Of a stretch of DNA of 64,000 nt, positions 57,001 through 64,000 are shown piece after piece. The notes under the pieces were generated by a model. The model was not told the origin of the DNA. It ran no database searches and saw nothing but the letters and a program-made list of their open reading frames with translations. The stretch is from NCBI RefSeq assembly GCF_029543085.1, contig NZ_CP119967.1, positions 682,001-746,000 of the forward strand, in the 5' to 3' direction. Numbering within the stretch: the first letter of the stretch is position 1; the number at the start of each line of letters is the position of its first letter. The DNA comes from Pseudomonas sp. A34-9 (GTDB lineage Bacteria; Pseudomonadota; Gammaproteobacteria; Pseudomonadales; Pseudomonadaceae). Both the position numbers and the translations under genes were made by a program.

Positions 57001-58137
57001 CGTAACCTTGCCGGTGACGGCAACCTGAGTGCCTGGTTCGTGAATAACCGCTTGCTGCTGTGTGACCTGGGACACGACAAGGAAGTGCGCTTGCTTGGGG
57101 TAACCCCGGATAACCGCTCGGTGTGGTTGTTTGATGTGTCGAGCGGCGAGATCTGGAGCCAGGCGTTTGTCGAGCCGCAGAGCCTCGACCAGGCCTTTGG
57201 CAAGGGCGTGCAGTTGTTGCGCAGTGATTTGTTGCCGATACCCGCACAGCCGTGGAGCGACTGGCGGTTTGCCAACGTGGCCATTGACGGCTCGGGGTTG
57301 GCAGCAACCACTGTGGCTGGAGTGACCCTGAAGTTGCGCGATCAGGTGCCGGTGGTGGTCAGCGCGGTCAATCGGAACTGGGTGAAAGCACAGGGCGAGC
57401 CGCTGGTCGAGCGTCTGCAAGCCTTGTTGAAGGGTGTGGAGCACGAAGATTTCGTCAAAGTGGCGTCGGCGCCGCAAAGCCTGCAATGGTACGACGCACA
57501 AAACGCTCGACTGCTGAGCATCAAAGACAAGATTCTGCCCAGCGACTTCGCCATGCTCGGCACTCAAACCCAGGCCAAGGTGCTGCTGCACGCGCGGCAG
57601 GAGAGCAAGGTCCAGATTTATCCAGGCCGCCAAAGCCTTGGCCCGTTCGACTACGTCCAGCGCGATGCGCAAGTCTTGAGCATCGAAGGCCGTAACCGTC
57701 TGGATGATCTGATGCCGTTGATCCCTGATGACGTCACTACGCTGGTGTTGCGACTGGGTCAGGGGCACGTGACGTGTCAGTTGTCGAAGGCGGCCTGGCG
57801 ACGGCTCGATTCGCTCATCGTCGACTGCCGGCATGTTTTGGGTGAAGGGCCGACGGTTCCCGGCAAGTTGATCTGGGACTTCGATGCACCGGACGATCTG
57901 TTATTCGAAGTCATTGGCGATCATCTGGTGATCATCGATCCGGAGACTGAACACAGCCTGATTTTTCGCGATGTCTGTTCCACTGATCCGGCGTTGCGTG
58001 GGGAAGTGTTCCTCGCGTTCAAAAAACAGCAATCTCACGCGATATCGTCGTGGGTGCAACGGTTGCAGGCAGCGACACCGCGTTCGGCCAGCGTGACGTT
58101 CAAGGCGCTGATGGCAGAGCCTGCCATCGCGGGTTAA
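51073..58137 (+). CDS. Giant toxin 2: tandem paralogue of toxin 1
   Basis: A 2354-residue paralogue collinear with its neighbour. Glycosyltransferase: LHFVWLGG with Trp129, FNLWYDSDALLAYQ, LAAASDVVRAEALYQEGGSY leading to Asp311-Val-Asp313, SEGTIYLTGPSAM near residue 510. Protease-like triad: Cys844 (GGRCYPLTLM), His931 (SDNHSMLVA), Asp950 (FYDPNFGVF); the C-H and H-D spacings (87 and 19) are identical to toxin 1. The hydrophobic pore-forming part is near residues 1220-1335 (AALVGASTAAAVLGGAGVIL) and PCTPQTCYGYEYK follows near 1425. The C-terminal ~700 residues share YDAQEDRFLYIRN and WQVDAVSG with toxin 1. No signal peptide. The N-terminal ~110 residues and parts of the linkers differ most. 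A very strong terminator follows. Glycosyl donor and target are not predictable. Confidence 0.82.
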   Translation: MQNNERVSDEGNYVRFITLVQLAELERALFPYRNSKHYEALLRYHAACVAAMDSPRLLEPLGLFKQTLEQVLGDGRVRRNVQPSPSQNPGADLSHIYDRVEELQSRMQSSAALIKTKAVPVPKTLHFVWLGGGGGDIQRDYLNVWKQVLGGQGYHFNLWYDSDALLAYQTNRIIVEAAKADALAQAATTITEDQLATRYEERAIVLKQQMFAHINAAVAKGESADAARIDLLVSGYGQDAAALQALRQNNLRSVQGMAGGALQLRDLEGAAAPVQLQDIYQREMRLRGNLAAASDVVRAEALYQEGGSYADVDNLPPLVSHLAGIELETLGGDARLGILQVLLNHNPEWMPSRQPSSSYFERIPLEHRPAVEAFAKTRPVLSQVFQAPTDLLARPFELRAVAERSSISNAFLMAHAGSETLQAFIERIRFNYQLVDATTHLAVQRGIALTDADALLPLALAVLEKTYGALRDLPEEEEILAGSLAGAAASYFSDGIRRQSEGTIYLTGPSAMRDGMRDYAKAHLTPAHAERVRAEAAIARYASVNRATEEELDHSWKDNGNDPFKWVEDEQARWQQGQYKARYQGDMAQLLKGSTIEFEQGWPVIEGRAVLLTDILQRLVDGLGERFVQAMNQGHEGAITFEQPLPLSFADRQSIRHQADDVLAPAFLSDARIQTLGLDEVLVALGHGELDIVQTTPLQRLSLGLLTGMDSLHSQNFVQLSGELDNLANSVRDLGASSRYAVIERRLYTRMDPAFLEGLASDLAEPAAALGALDLKKTALMKARTLQQWGRYVTQIQQVATLEHRLRIGEQVHRVLGQLEVSRVYSVPQDLLRGGIGETLGGRCYPLTLMMSAAMTQGETASRRLRERFYLASLEPAQSDSIAFVQALEEMRGTPLGEVGTSLNRADLAQVTTALEGHTTTRTLMLNSDNHSMLVAKTVVGEQIAYHFYDPNFGVFEFENAAMFKRALEHFFRNVGMAKYYAAYGAATRPTFDLIELHGARIAALPLSGGFDVAKVLSQEALAGQSSRPLRQRLNSAHGRSLVENAHLGRSLLGLDGHWWGQQIAHATAALQELHASATPLVPLFDTLEVTTEGKYRLSLIDPSKPERVVEVLSEDHRLLRIKAWLSEQFSTLARKPPSPTGVVDPTEAGSVHTLNAGFTIQALMNALRGREGDDRSLTIAVRLHAYVNYAQLAHGNVMDVLGLIKLVRIALNEEKLIARTVSPVVAEALGHVANEGVGALLGLANVGFDVYQLSTAENAVEKAQFGTQLAFDAASLALTAGGVGAALVGASTAAAVLGGAGVILGGLAVGVAALAQGFAGIARDAQAVGQFFADMERVYRGVGYRLDATFDAWTVPPSLLVQKIDLNAATLLLDSPKLYPLRDHFGVADYDLDYARAIDIRQQLGLPGRIGFAPPAGKAIVLPCTPQTCYGYEYKALPFASSRHDHGFDTARRLEKKQADDQWLFLFSFYSFPSHYILQRLLPDYRATVIEVELDPVERTLVVPTLPGAWKGKVSYRISGGGASCTLVLNPGANIELLAPSLQQCRWVLQAGKVHERDIRIERFGEVHIGDVHVTLTGQGRHSLLIHTADQQLFSVDLARQQLAIIEQSAPVGLDEQALLRHYQALAREHRLALPYTAIHDWLIPFESPQHPRYTTAWYDAQEDRFLYIRNDNVGDTEEAQLALVTGGFAYFYVPDSYDIWQVDAVSGLLKYRYRLVLAEGESTLGALQVDSQGVIHFVQSVNDAHGPRQLGYLIHDGQLFLSSVTHDLQRELQASLFARPTLSDWSVVLGKYLTPRPVPDMDGFATVDWQPAAYVSVSWKFEADKREIAWVRRHDQLLIHPQPLPHHVRGWSDSIKNLSDLVLMPMTDEGEGEVFFIYNRLDQTLCRQQRTVVQGQAQWLHRWVTPEGLAQVVAVEGGYLILDNEGRFFNLTAQGDVQLAGLGEQWLKDRPQWWRALEPIAKRYPVNSFAIVGLRNLAGDGNLSAWFVNNRLLLCDLGHDKEVRLLGVTPDNRSVWLFDVSSGEIWSQAFVEPQSLDQAFGKGVQLLRSDLLPIPAQPWSDWRFANVAIDGSGLAATTVAGVTLKLRDQVPVVVSAVNRNWVKAQGEPLVERLQALLKGVEHEDFVKVASAPQSLQWYDAQNARLLSIKDKILPSDFAMLGTQTQAKVLLHARQESKVQIYPGRQSLGPFDYVQRDAQVLSIEGRNRLDDLMPLIPDDVTTLVLRLGQGHVTCQLSKAAWRRLDSLIVDCRHVLGEGPTVPGKLIWDFDAPDDLLFEVIGDHLVIIDPETEHSLIFRDVCSTDPALRGEVFLAFKKQQSHAISSWVQRLQAATPRSASVTFKALMAEPAIAG

Positions 58138-58150
58138 GCCGCAGCCCGCA

Positions 58151-58196
58151 CACAGCAAAACGCCGCGAACGATACCGTTCGCGGCGTTTTGCTGTG
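58151..58196. terminator. Strong bidirectional terminator between toxin gene 2 and marC
   Basis: CACAGCAAAACGCCGCGAAC plus G (58151-58171) pairs without mismatch with 58176-58196 around an ATAC loop. The stem is 21 bases with A/T-runs in its lower half that read as U-runs on either strand, suiting the convergent genes. Confidence 0.9.
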
Positions 58197-58218
58197 CAGT
58201 CATTGTCGGCGATGCCAC

Positions 58219-58815
58219 TCAGGGCACTAGATAGCCTTTGACCCCGGTAAAAATGATCTGCGCCGCCAGTGCGCAAACGAACAAGCCCATCAAGCGACTG
58301 ACAATCTGCAAGCCCTGATCACCGAGAATCCGTTCGATCCGGTTGGACAGATACAGCACCACCCCAACGGTAAAACTGGCCAGCGCAATGCTCATGATCG
58401 CCGTGAGTTTGTCATCCCAGTGTGGCTGGCTGACGCCCATCACCAGCAAGGCACCGATGGTGCCGGGGCCGACGGTCAGCGGGATGGTCAGCGGCACGAT
58501 GGTCACGTCCTGCTGCACGTTGTCGCTTTGCACCACCGACTTGCCTTGGGCCATGCCCAGCGCCGAGATGAACAGCACGCTGCCGGCGCCGATCCGGAAA
58601 GCATCCACGGTAATGCCGAACACATCGAAAATCACTCGCCCGAACAAATACAGAAGAACGCTGGAGACCAGCGTGGCGATCGCGACTTTCCAGGCCAGCC
58701 GTCGTTGCTCCTTGCGCGAATAACCACGGGTCAGGCTGATAAAGCAGGACAACACGAAGAACGGGCTGTAGAGCACCAGCATCTTCAGGTAAACACTGAA
58801 TAACACGTGGAGCAT
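58219..58815 (-). CDS. MarC-family integral membrane protein
   Basis: A 198-residue protein with six hydrophobic helices, full MarC/UPF0056 length. Family marks are FRIGAGSVLFISALGMAQGK near residue 75 and VPLTIPLTVGPGTIGALLVM near residue 110. Despite the name, MarC is not an antibiotic efflux pump in E. coli and its role is unknown. It is on the same strand as retS but 64 bases downstream of its stop, so co-transcription is possible. Confidence 0.88.
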   Translation of the reverse strand: MLHVLFSVYLKMLVLYSPFFVLSCFISLTRGYSRKEQRRLAWKVAIATLVSSVLLYLFGRVIFDVFGITVDAFRIGAGSVLFISALGMAQGKSVVQSDNVQQDVTIVPLTIPLTVGPGTIGALLVMGVSQPHWDDKLTAIMSIALASFTVGVVLYLSNRIERILGDQGLQIVSRLMGLFVCALAAQIIFTGVKGYLVP

Positions 58816-58879
58816 GGTGCAAGCTCACTGGCGAGGGAAGTCGTGGGGGAGTCTATCAGGCACTACGGGGTCTGTCGGC

Positions 58880-61657
58880 TTACGAGGTCGGCGTTGTGGC
58901 GCGATTCTGCTGGTCGCGCTGCGCCACCCAGTGTTCGATCAACTCGCGCAATTGCGATAGCTCGACGGGTTTGGACATGTGCCCGTCCATACCGGCCTGC
59001 CGCGCGCGTTCCTTGTGTTCAGCGAGAATATGCGCCGTCAGCGCCACGATTGGCGTGCGGATGCGCTGGTTGCTGACTTCCCACGCGCGCAATTGCTGCG
59101 TCGCCGAGAACCCGTCGAGGATCGGCATTTCGCAGTCCATCAGCACCAGATCGTAACGCTGGGCTTTCATCGCTTGCAGTGCTTCTTCGCCGTTGGCGGC
59201 GGTGTCCGGTTGCAGGTTGAGCTTGCCGAGCATGCCGCGAATCACTTTGGTCGAAATCGTGTTGTCTTCGGCGACAAGGATGCGGAAGTCACTTGGCACT
59301 TTGGCGGCGGTGGCCGGGGTGACCACTTGCGGCTGGAACACCACCTGGCCTTTGTTGCGCTGATTGAGTTCGTCGGCCAGGGTAGTCTTGAGGGTGTAGC
59401 CGGCCACCGGTTTGGCGAGGATGCGTTTGATCCCCGAGTTGCGCGCGATGATCTTGCTCGGTGCATTGCTGATGCCGGTGAGCATGATCAACAGGATGTC
59501 GTGATTCAGGCTCGGGTCTTCCTTGATCTTGGCCGCGAGCTGCATGCCGGTCATGCCTGGCATGTTCTGATCGAGCAACACCACATCAAAGTAATCTCGC
59601 AGGTGCGCCTTGGTCCGCAGTAGAGCCAACGCTTCCTTGCCCGATGGCACGGCGCTGACATTCAGCCCCCACGCGCTGCATTGCTGGACCAGCACCTTGC
59701 GGCAGGTGTCATTGTCGTCGACCACGAGGACCCGCGCGCCCTGCAGCGGACTGTCGAGATCGGAGGTCGGGTGTTCGAGGCGATCGGGATCCAGTGGCAA
59801 GGTCAGCCACAATGTGCTGCCTTGGTTGGCGCCGCTCTTGATGCCGAATTCGCCATGCATCAAACGGATCAGTTGCCGGGCGATCACCAGCCCCAGATTG
59901 CCACCCAGGCGATTGGCCGACAGGAAGTGCTTGCTGTGCAGTTCGGCATGCATCAGCGCGTCGCGTTCTTCCTGCTCCATTGGCGCGCCACTGTCCTGCA
60001 CGGCGATGCGCAGACGTGGCTTGCTGCTGCGTTCGTCGAGGGCGACGACGATCAGCACTTCACCTTCATCGGTTTTCTTCAGGGCGTTTTCCAGCAGGCT
60101 CAGCAGCGTCTGGCGCAGGCGGGTCGGGTCACCGCTGATCACTCGCGGCACTTGCGGCTGGATGAAGCTGATCAGTTCGACGTTCTGCTGTTCGGCCTTG
60201 GCGCGGTAGATGCTCAGACAATCGTCGATCAAGGCATTGAGGTCGAACTGCACGTCGTCCAGCTCGATCTGTCCGGATTCGAGCTTGGAGATGTCGAGGA
60301 TCTCGTTGATCAACGTCAGCAGTTCGTTGCCGGCGCTGTGGATGGTCTGCACGTAGTCGCGTTGCTTGACTGACAATGGCGTGCCCAGCAGCAGTTCGGT
60401 CATACCCAGCACGCCGTTCATGGGCGTGCGGATTTCGTGGCTGATCTTGGCGAGGAATTCGGCTTTGGCGTTGATCTCGGCATTGCTTGCGGCGAGGTCG
60501 CGGCTGACGCTGAAGCGGCTTTCGGTGATGCTGCGCTGACGCTCACCGAGGGCGATGCTCATCAACAGGCCGCTGATGCAGATGAACGCCATCAGGGTCA
60601 TGATCAAGCCTTGCGGCGACACCAGCGTCAGCCCCAGCAAGGCCGGCAGAATGATCAAGGTGCCGATGTTGAACACCACCATCGCGGCGACGAACAAACG
60701 CGCCGGACGGTAACCTTTCTGCCAGTGATAGAACGCGACGAACAACATGCTCAGGCCGGCCAGCGCCACCAGTGCATAAGTGATGATGTTCAGTGGCAGG
60801 GTGTTGACGAACAACAGCAACAGGCTGCAGGTCACGATAAACAGGATGTCGCCGATCAACAGCTTGTTCAGCGGGTGTGGGCCGAGCGGGGCGAAGAAGC
60901 GATAGGCGAACATCAATCCGGCTGGAGCCGTTAGCAGCAACGCCAGATAGGCGCCCGGCGTCTGCACCGCATGCCAGTTCGGCAACCAGGGGCCGGCGAG
61001 GTTCAGCAACAACAGCAGGCTCAGGCCCAACAGGCCTTCGCAGACCGCCAGCCATAAGCTGCTGCGCGAGCGGGAATAGGCGTAGCGCACCAGGTTGTGC
61101 AACAGCAGCATGCCGAGGCAGCCGAACAGTAAACCAAAGACCAGCGTCTGATTGTGATTGGCCGCGCTCATCACCGCTGATTGCAAGGTGACGTGCGGGC
61201 GCAACTGATGGTCGGACACCAGGCGCAGATAGACATCGAGGGTTTTGTCGCTCTGCGGCAACGGCAACATGAAGTCGCTGCTCGGCAAGGGCCGTTCGGC
61301 CTGTGGCTGGTCGGTGCCGGTGTTGCGCTGCTCGATCAACTGGTCACCGTCGAGCACGTAGAGATTGAGCTGTGACAGGTCGGGGGCAAAGACGCGCAGC
61401 ACTTGTTCGTGCTTGCCCGGCGCCAGCCTGAAACGCAGCCACAAGGCGCCATCGGGCTCGGACGCGGTAAGGCGATCAAGTTCGATGGGGCTGAATTGAT
61501 TGGTGTAGCGAGCGGAGCGGATATCGCTCAGTTGCAGATTGCCCTGATCGTCGAGCAATACCGACCAGCCACTGCCTTGCGCGGCCTGGGCCGGGAGCAT
61601 GCAGAGCAAGGTCAGCAACGTGACGGTGAAGCTTATGGCAATCCTGAGCCAGCGCAC
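58880..61657 (-). CDS. retS: Hybrid sensor kinase RetS
   Basis: A 925-residue hybrid sensor. Order: signal peptide (1-25), periplasmic 7TMR-DISMED2 domain (~30-165), seven helices (~180-385), HisKA with His407 (KISHEIRTPMNG), degenerate HATPase (~505-625), REC1 with Asp696 (VVLLDQNMPG) and REC2 with Asp841 (LVLMDCEMP). The three residues are each offset by 17 from those I recall for P. aeruginosa RetS (His424, Asp713, Asp858), and purD/purH follow as in that species. RetS binds GacS and lowers rsmY/rsmZ expression, favouring acute virulence over biofilm. The start is GTG 61657, with GAAGG nine bases upstream. Confidence 0.92.
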   Translation of the reverse strand: MRWLRIAISFTVTLLTLLCMLPAQAAQGSGWSVLLDDQGNLQLSDIRSARYTNQFSPIELDRLTASEPDGALWLRFRLAPGKHEQVLRVFAPDLSQLNLYVLDGDQLIEQRNTGTDQPQAERPLPSSDFMLPLPQSDKTLDVYLRLVSDHQLRPHVTLQSAVMSAANHNQTLVFGLLFGCLGMLLLHNLVRYAYSRSRSSLWLAVCEGLLGLSLLLLLNLAGPWLPNWHAVQTPGAYLALLLTAPAGLMFAYRFFAPLGPHPLNKLLIGDILFIVTCSLLLLFVNTLPLNIITYALVALAGLSMLFVAFYHWQKGYRPARLFVAAMVVFNIGTLIILPALLGLTLVSPQGLIMTLMAFICISGLLMSIALGERQRSITESRFSVSRDLAASNAEINAKAEFLAKISHEIRTPMNGVLGMTELLLGTPLSVKQRDYVQTIHSAGNELLTLINEILDISKLESGQIELDDVQFDLNALIDDCLSIYRAKAEQQNVELISFIQPQVPRVISGDPTRLRQTLLSLLENALKKTDEGEVLIVVALDERSSKPRLRIAVQDSGAPMEQEERDALMHAELHSKHFLSANRLGGNLGLVIARQLIRLMHGEFGIKSGANQGSTLWLTLPLDPDRLEHPTSDLDSPLQGARVLVVDDNDTCRKVLVQQCSAWGLNVSAVPSGKEALALLRTKAHLRDYFDVVLLDQNMPGMTGMQLAAKIKEDPSLNHDILLIMLTGISNAPSKIIARNSGIKRILAKPVAGYTLKTTLADELNQRNKGQVVFQPQVVTPATAAKVPSDFRILVAEDNTISTKVIRGMLGKLNLQPDTAANGEEALQAMKAQRYDLVLMDCEMPILDGFSATQQLRAWEVSNQRIRTPIVALTAHILAEHKERARQAGMDGHMSKPVELSQLRELIEHWVAQRDQQNRATTPTS

Positions 61658-61756
61658 GGCGAAATCCCTTCGTAGGTTGATGCCAGAATATAACGATGCG
61701 CCGCGGTGGAACAGCCCGGCGAGGAACGGTATCCCTCGCCGGACGTGATCGACAGC

Positions 61757-63052
61757 TTATTCCTGGGTTTCGCCACGTTCACGGGCAATGGCGCGGTAGC
61801 CAATGTCCTTGCGGTAGAAGCAGCCTTGCCAGTCGATCGCCGCTGCCAGCTTGTAGGCTTGCTGCTGCGCTTCACCGACGCTTGCGCCCATTGCGGTGGC
61901 GCAGAGCACGCGACCGCCGGCGGTGACGACGTTGCCGTCTTTGAGTGCCGTACCGGCGTGGAAGACTTTGCCTTCCAGCTTCGCCGCAGCATCGAGCCCG
62001 TTGATCGCTGCGCCCTTGGCGTAGTCGCCCGGGTAGCCGCCAGCGGCCAGCACGATGCCGACGCTCGGGCGTGGATCCCACTGTGCTTCGACCTTGTCCA
62101 GCGCTTGCGCCAGCGCCGCTTCAACCAGCAGCACCAAGCTCGACTGCAGACGCAGCATCACCGGTTGGGTTTCCGGATCGCCGAAGCGGCAGTTGAACTC
62201 GATGACCTTCGGGTTACCGGCCTTGTCGATCATCAGACCGGCATACAGGAAACCGGTGTAGACGTTGCCTTCCTCAGCCATGCCGCGCACGGTCGGCCAG
62301 ATCACCAGGTCCATCACGCGCTGGTGCACGTCAGCGGTAACCACCGGGGCAGGGGAGTACGCGCCCATGCCGCCAGTGTTCGGGCCGCTGTCGCCGTCGC
62401 CAACACGTTTGTGGTCTTGGCTGGTAGCCATCGGCAAAACGTTTTTGCCGTCGACCATGACGATGAACGAAGCTTCTTCGCCGTCGAGGAATTCTTCGAT
62501 GACCACGCGCGAACCGGCGTCACCGAAAGCGTTGCCAGCGAGCATGTCACGCACGGCGTCTTCGGCTTCAGCCAGAGTCATGGCGACGATCACGCCTTTA
62601 CCGGCGGCCAGGCCATCGGCCTTGATCACGATCGGTGCGCCTTTTTCACGCAGATAAGCCAGGGCTGGCTCGATCTCGGTGAAGTTCTGGTAGTCGGCGG
62701 TCGGGATCTTGTGGCGGGCCAGGAAGTCCTTGGTAAAGGCTTTGGAACCTTCCAGCTGCGCGGCACCGGCGGTCGGACCGTAGCAGTCCAGCCCACGGGA
62801 GCGGAACAGGTCGACGACGCCAGCGACCAGCGGCACTTCCGGACCAACGATAGTCAGGGAAACGTTTTTCTCGGCAAAGTCGGCCAGTTGCTCAAGGGCC
62901 AGCACGTCGATGGCGACGTTCTCGCACTTGGCTTCAATTGCCGTACCGGCGTTGCCCGGCGCGACGAACACCTTCTGCACGCGCGGATCCTGAGCCACTT
63001 TCCAGGCCAGGGCGTGTTCACGGCCACCGCTGCCAATGATCAAAACATTCAT
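61757..63052 (-). CDS. purD: Phosphoribosylamine-glycine ligase (GAR synthetase)
   Basis: A 431-residue PurD, normal length. MNVLIIGSGGREHALAWKVA at the start is the family signature. The ATP-grasp part includes PIVIKADGLAAGKGVIVAMT near residue 140, RVVIEEFLDGEEASFIVMVD and GDSGPNTGGMGAYSPAP, followed by FNCRFGDPETQ near residue 290, which carries metal ligands. It joins glycine to phosphoribosylamine in the second step of purine synthesis. It is probably co-transcribed with purH across a 190-base gap. Confidence 0.96.
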   Translation of the reverse strand: MNVLIIGSGGREHALAWKVAQDPRVQKVFVAPGNAGTAIEAKCENVAIDVLALEQLADFAEKNVSLTIVGPEVPLVAGVVDLFRSRGLDCYGPTAGAAQLEGSKAFTKDFLARHKIPTADYQNFTEIEPALAYLREKGAPIVIKADGLAAGKGVIVAMTLAEAEDAVRDMLAGNAFGDAGSRVVIEEFLDGEEASFIVMVDGKNVLPMATSQDHKRVGDGDSGPNTGGMGAYSPAPVVTADVHQRVMDLVIWPTVRGMAEEGNVYTGFLYAGLMIDKAGNPKVIEFNCRFGDPETQPVMLRLQSSLVLLVEAALAQALDKVEAQWDPRPSVGIVLAAGGYPGDYAKGAAINGLDAAAKLEGKVFHAGTALKDGNVVTAGGRVLCATAMGASVGEAQQQAYKLAAAIDWQGCFYRKDIGYRAIARERGETQE

Positions 63053-63123
63053 TTCAAAAACCTCGGATGACGCTAATTCTGTTTTTAGAACCTAAAGCGC
63101 TTCACGCTATAGGAGGTCGCAAT

Positions 63124-63224
63124 GAAGTCGGTAGATGCAAGGCGGAGTCGACCTCGATGAGCGGAGTTGCCTTTTGGCAATGAGCATCATCGAGGTCGGC
63201 TCCAACGCAGCAGATGCCGGCTTC
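63124..63224. other. Long imperfect hairpin in the purH-purD intergenic region
   Basis: About 100 bases fold symmetrically around 63173: the tip is TTGCC-TTTT-GGCAA, then GAGTCGACCTCGATGA against CATCATCGAGGTCGGCTC, and the base is GAAGTCGGTA against TGCCGGCTTC. Several differences between arms are G-U compatible, as expected for a structured RNA. It may be a repeat element or an mRNA structure between purH and purD. An AGGAGG lies just before it on the plus strand. Confidence 0.6.
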
Positions 63225-63242
63225 AGTGCGGCCGTCGACTAG

Positions 63243-64000
63243 TTAGTGACGGAAGTGGCGCATGCCGGTGAATACCATGGCGATGCCAGCTTCATCAGCC
63301 GCAGCAATCACTTCGGCGTCACGCATCGAGCCGCCCGGCTGGATCACCGCAGTGATGCCGACCTTGGCCGCGTTGTCCAGACCGTCGCGGAACGGGAAGA
63401 ACGCGTCCGAGGCCATCACCGAACCGGCCACTTGCAGGCCGGCGTGCTCAGCCTTGATCGCAGCGATACGCGCCGAGTTTACGCGGCTCATCTGGCCGGC
63501 GCCGACACCGATGGTCTGACGGTTCTTGGCGTAGACGATGGCGTTGGACTTAACGTACTTGGCGACTTTCCAGGCGAAGATCAGGTCGTGGATTTCCTGT
63601 TCGGTCGGTGCGCGTTTGGTCACGACTTTCAGGTCATCGGCGCTGATCATGCCGATGTCACGGCTCTGTACCAGCAGGCCACCGTTGACGCGCTTGTAGT
63701 CCCAGGCAGCGGCGCGGTCAGCCGACCACTCGCCGCAGGCCAGCAGGCGCACGTTGGCTTTGGCCGCAACAATGGCGCGGGCTTCTGCGCTGACGCTTGG
63801 CGCGATGATCACTTCCACGAACTGACGCTCGACGATCGCCTTGGCGGTCTCGGCATCCAGTTCACGGTTGAAAGCGATGATGCCGCCGAACGCCGATTCA
63901 GTGTCGGTGGCGTAAGCCAGTTCGTAGGCCTGACGGATGCCGCCTTCGGCGTCCGGGCTGACCGCCACGCCGCACGGGTTGGCGTGCTTGACGATCACGC
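63243..64000 (-). CDS. purH: Bifunctional purine biosynthesis protein PurH (3' part, continues past window end)
   Basis: The last ~252 residues of PurH; the 5' part lies beyond position 64000. The visible part is the AICAR transformylase domain: [11 protein letters not shown] with the catalytic Lys-His, [53 protein letters not shown] and [19 protein letters not shown] ending in MRHFRH. The IMP cyclohydrolase domain is not visible. The GTG at the edge is an internal valine codon, not a start. Confidence 0.95.
   Translation of the reverse strand, partial: VIVKHANPCGVAVSPDAEGGIRQAYELAYATDTESAFGGIIAFNRELDAETAKAIVERQFVEVIIAPSVSAEARAIVAAKANVRLLACGEWSADRAAAWDYKRVNGGLLVQSRDIGMISADDLKVVTKRAPTEQEIHDLIFAWKVAKYVKSNAIVYAKNRQTIGVGAGQMSRVNSARIAAIKAEHAGLQVAGSVMASDAFFPFRDGLDNAAKVGITAVIQPGGSMRDAEVIAAADEAGIAMVFTGMRHFRH

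Noticed and set aside
43657..58137. C80 autoprotease or CROP repeats in the giant toxins
   Set aside because: The ~20-residue Tyr/Gly-rich choline-binding repeats are missing, and the Cys-His-Asp set sits in a C58-like rather than C80-like context.
63122..63160. 12-codon plus-strand gene with AGGAGG ribosome-binding site
   Set aside because: Too short, and on the strand opposite to purH/purD; kept only as an observation tied to the hairpin.

Overview
This window is a gamma-proteobacterial chromosome segment of the Pseudomonas fluorescens type. The basis is the GC-rich codon use, Pseudomonas-style REP/REPIN palindromes between genes, a recognisable retS-purD-purH block, and a urea-transport/urease operon (urtABCDE-ureD-ureA-GNAT-GNAT-ureB-ureC) organised as in Pseudomonas. 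No rRNA, tRNA, CRISPR array, transposase or integrase was seen.

Layout. 0.3-12.7 kb is mostly housekeeping: an AsmA-like protein, a ferritin-like protein, a LysR regulator divergent from an azoreductase/SMR exporter pair, a cytoplasmic-type lipase, a divergent EamA transporter/AraC regulator pair, a PsiF-repeat protein, an AI-2E-family permease, a YegD-like Hsp70 divergent from cbpA-cbpM. 12.9-14.4 kb holds an uncharacterised proline-rich protein with a SET-like C-terminus. 14.4-24.9 kb is one long minus-strand operon for urea uptake (ABC transporter) and hydrolysis (urease), with a good sigma-54 promoter upstream of urtA and several REP-type palindromes lodged between its genes. 25.2-29.9 kb is a 1564-residue protein made of seven divergent copies of a ~220-residue module; only the first copy keeps an E...HxH...SxxD set resembling the JAMM/JAB metalloprotease signature. 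30.1-35.2 kb is a minus-strand copper-acquisition cluster (DUF2946, PCu(A)C chaperone, DUF2946, OprC-like TonB-dependent receptor, PepSY membrane protein). 35.9-43.3 kb is the corrin-ring section of cobalamin synthesis as two divergent operons (cobL-cbiD-cobK on minus, cobG-cobH-cobI-cobJ on plus). 43.7-58.1 kb holds two tandem paralogous giant toxins of 2378 and 2354 residues. 58.2-64.0 kb returns to core genes: marC, retS, purD and the 3' part of purH.

How the parts work together. The urt/ure genes form a nitrogen-scavenging module. The copper genes form an outer membrane-to-inner membrane copper route. The cob genes convert precorrin-2 towards hydrogenobyrinate. RetS is the hybrid sensor that in P. 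aeruginosa antagonises GacS and so controls virulence switching.

The most unusual content is the set of large probable effectors. The two giant proteins each combine a clostridial-toxin-type glycosyltransferase (FVW motif and DxD), a YopT/lymphostatin-type Cys-His-Asp protease and a hydrophobic TcdA/TcdB-like pore-forming region, but lack both CROP repeats and the C80 autoprotease. With the JAMM-like repeat protein and the SET-like protein they make four candidate effectors in one window. None has a visible immunity gene or Sec signal, which suggests eukaryotic targets; this is inference. All functions were assigned by reading motifs, without database searches.
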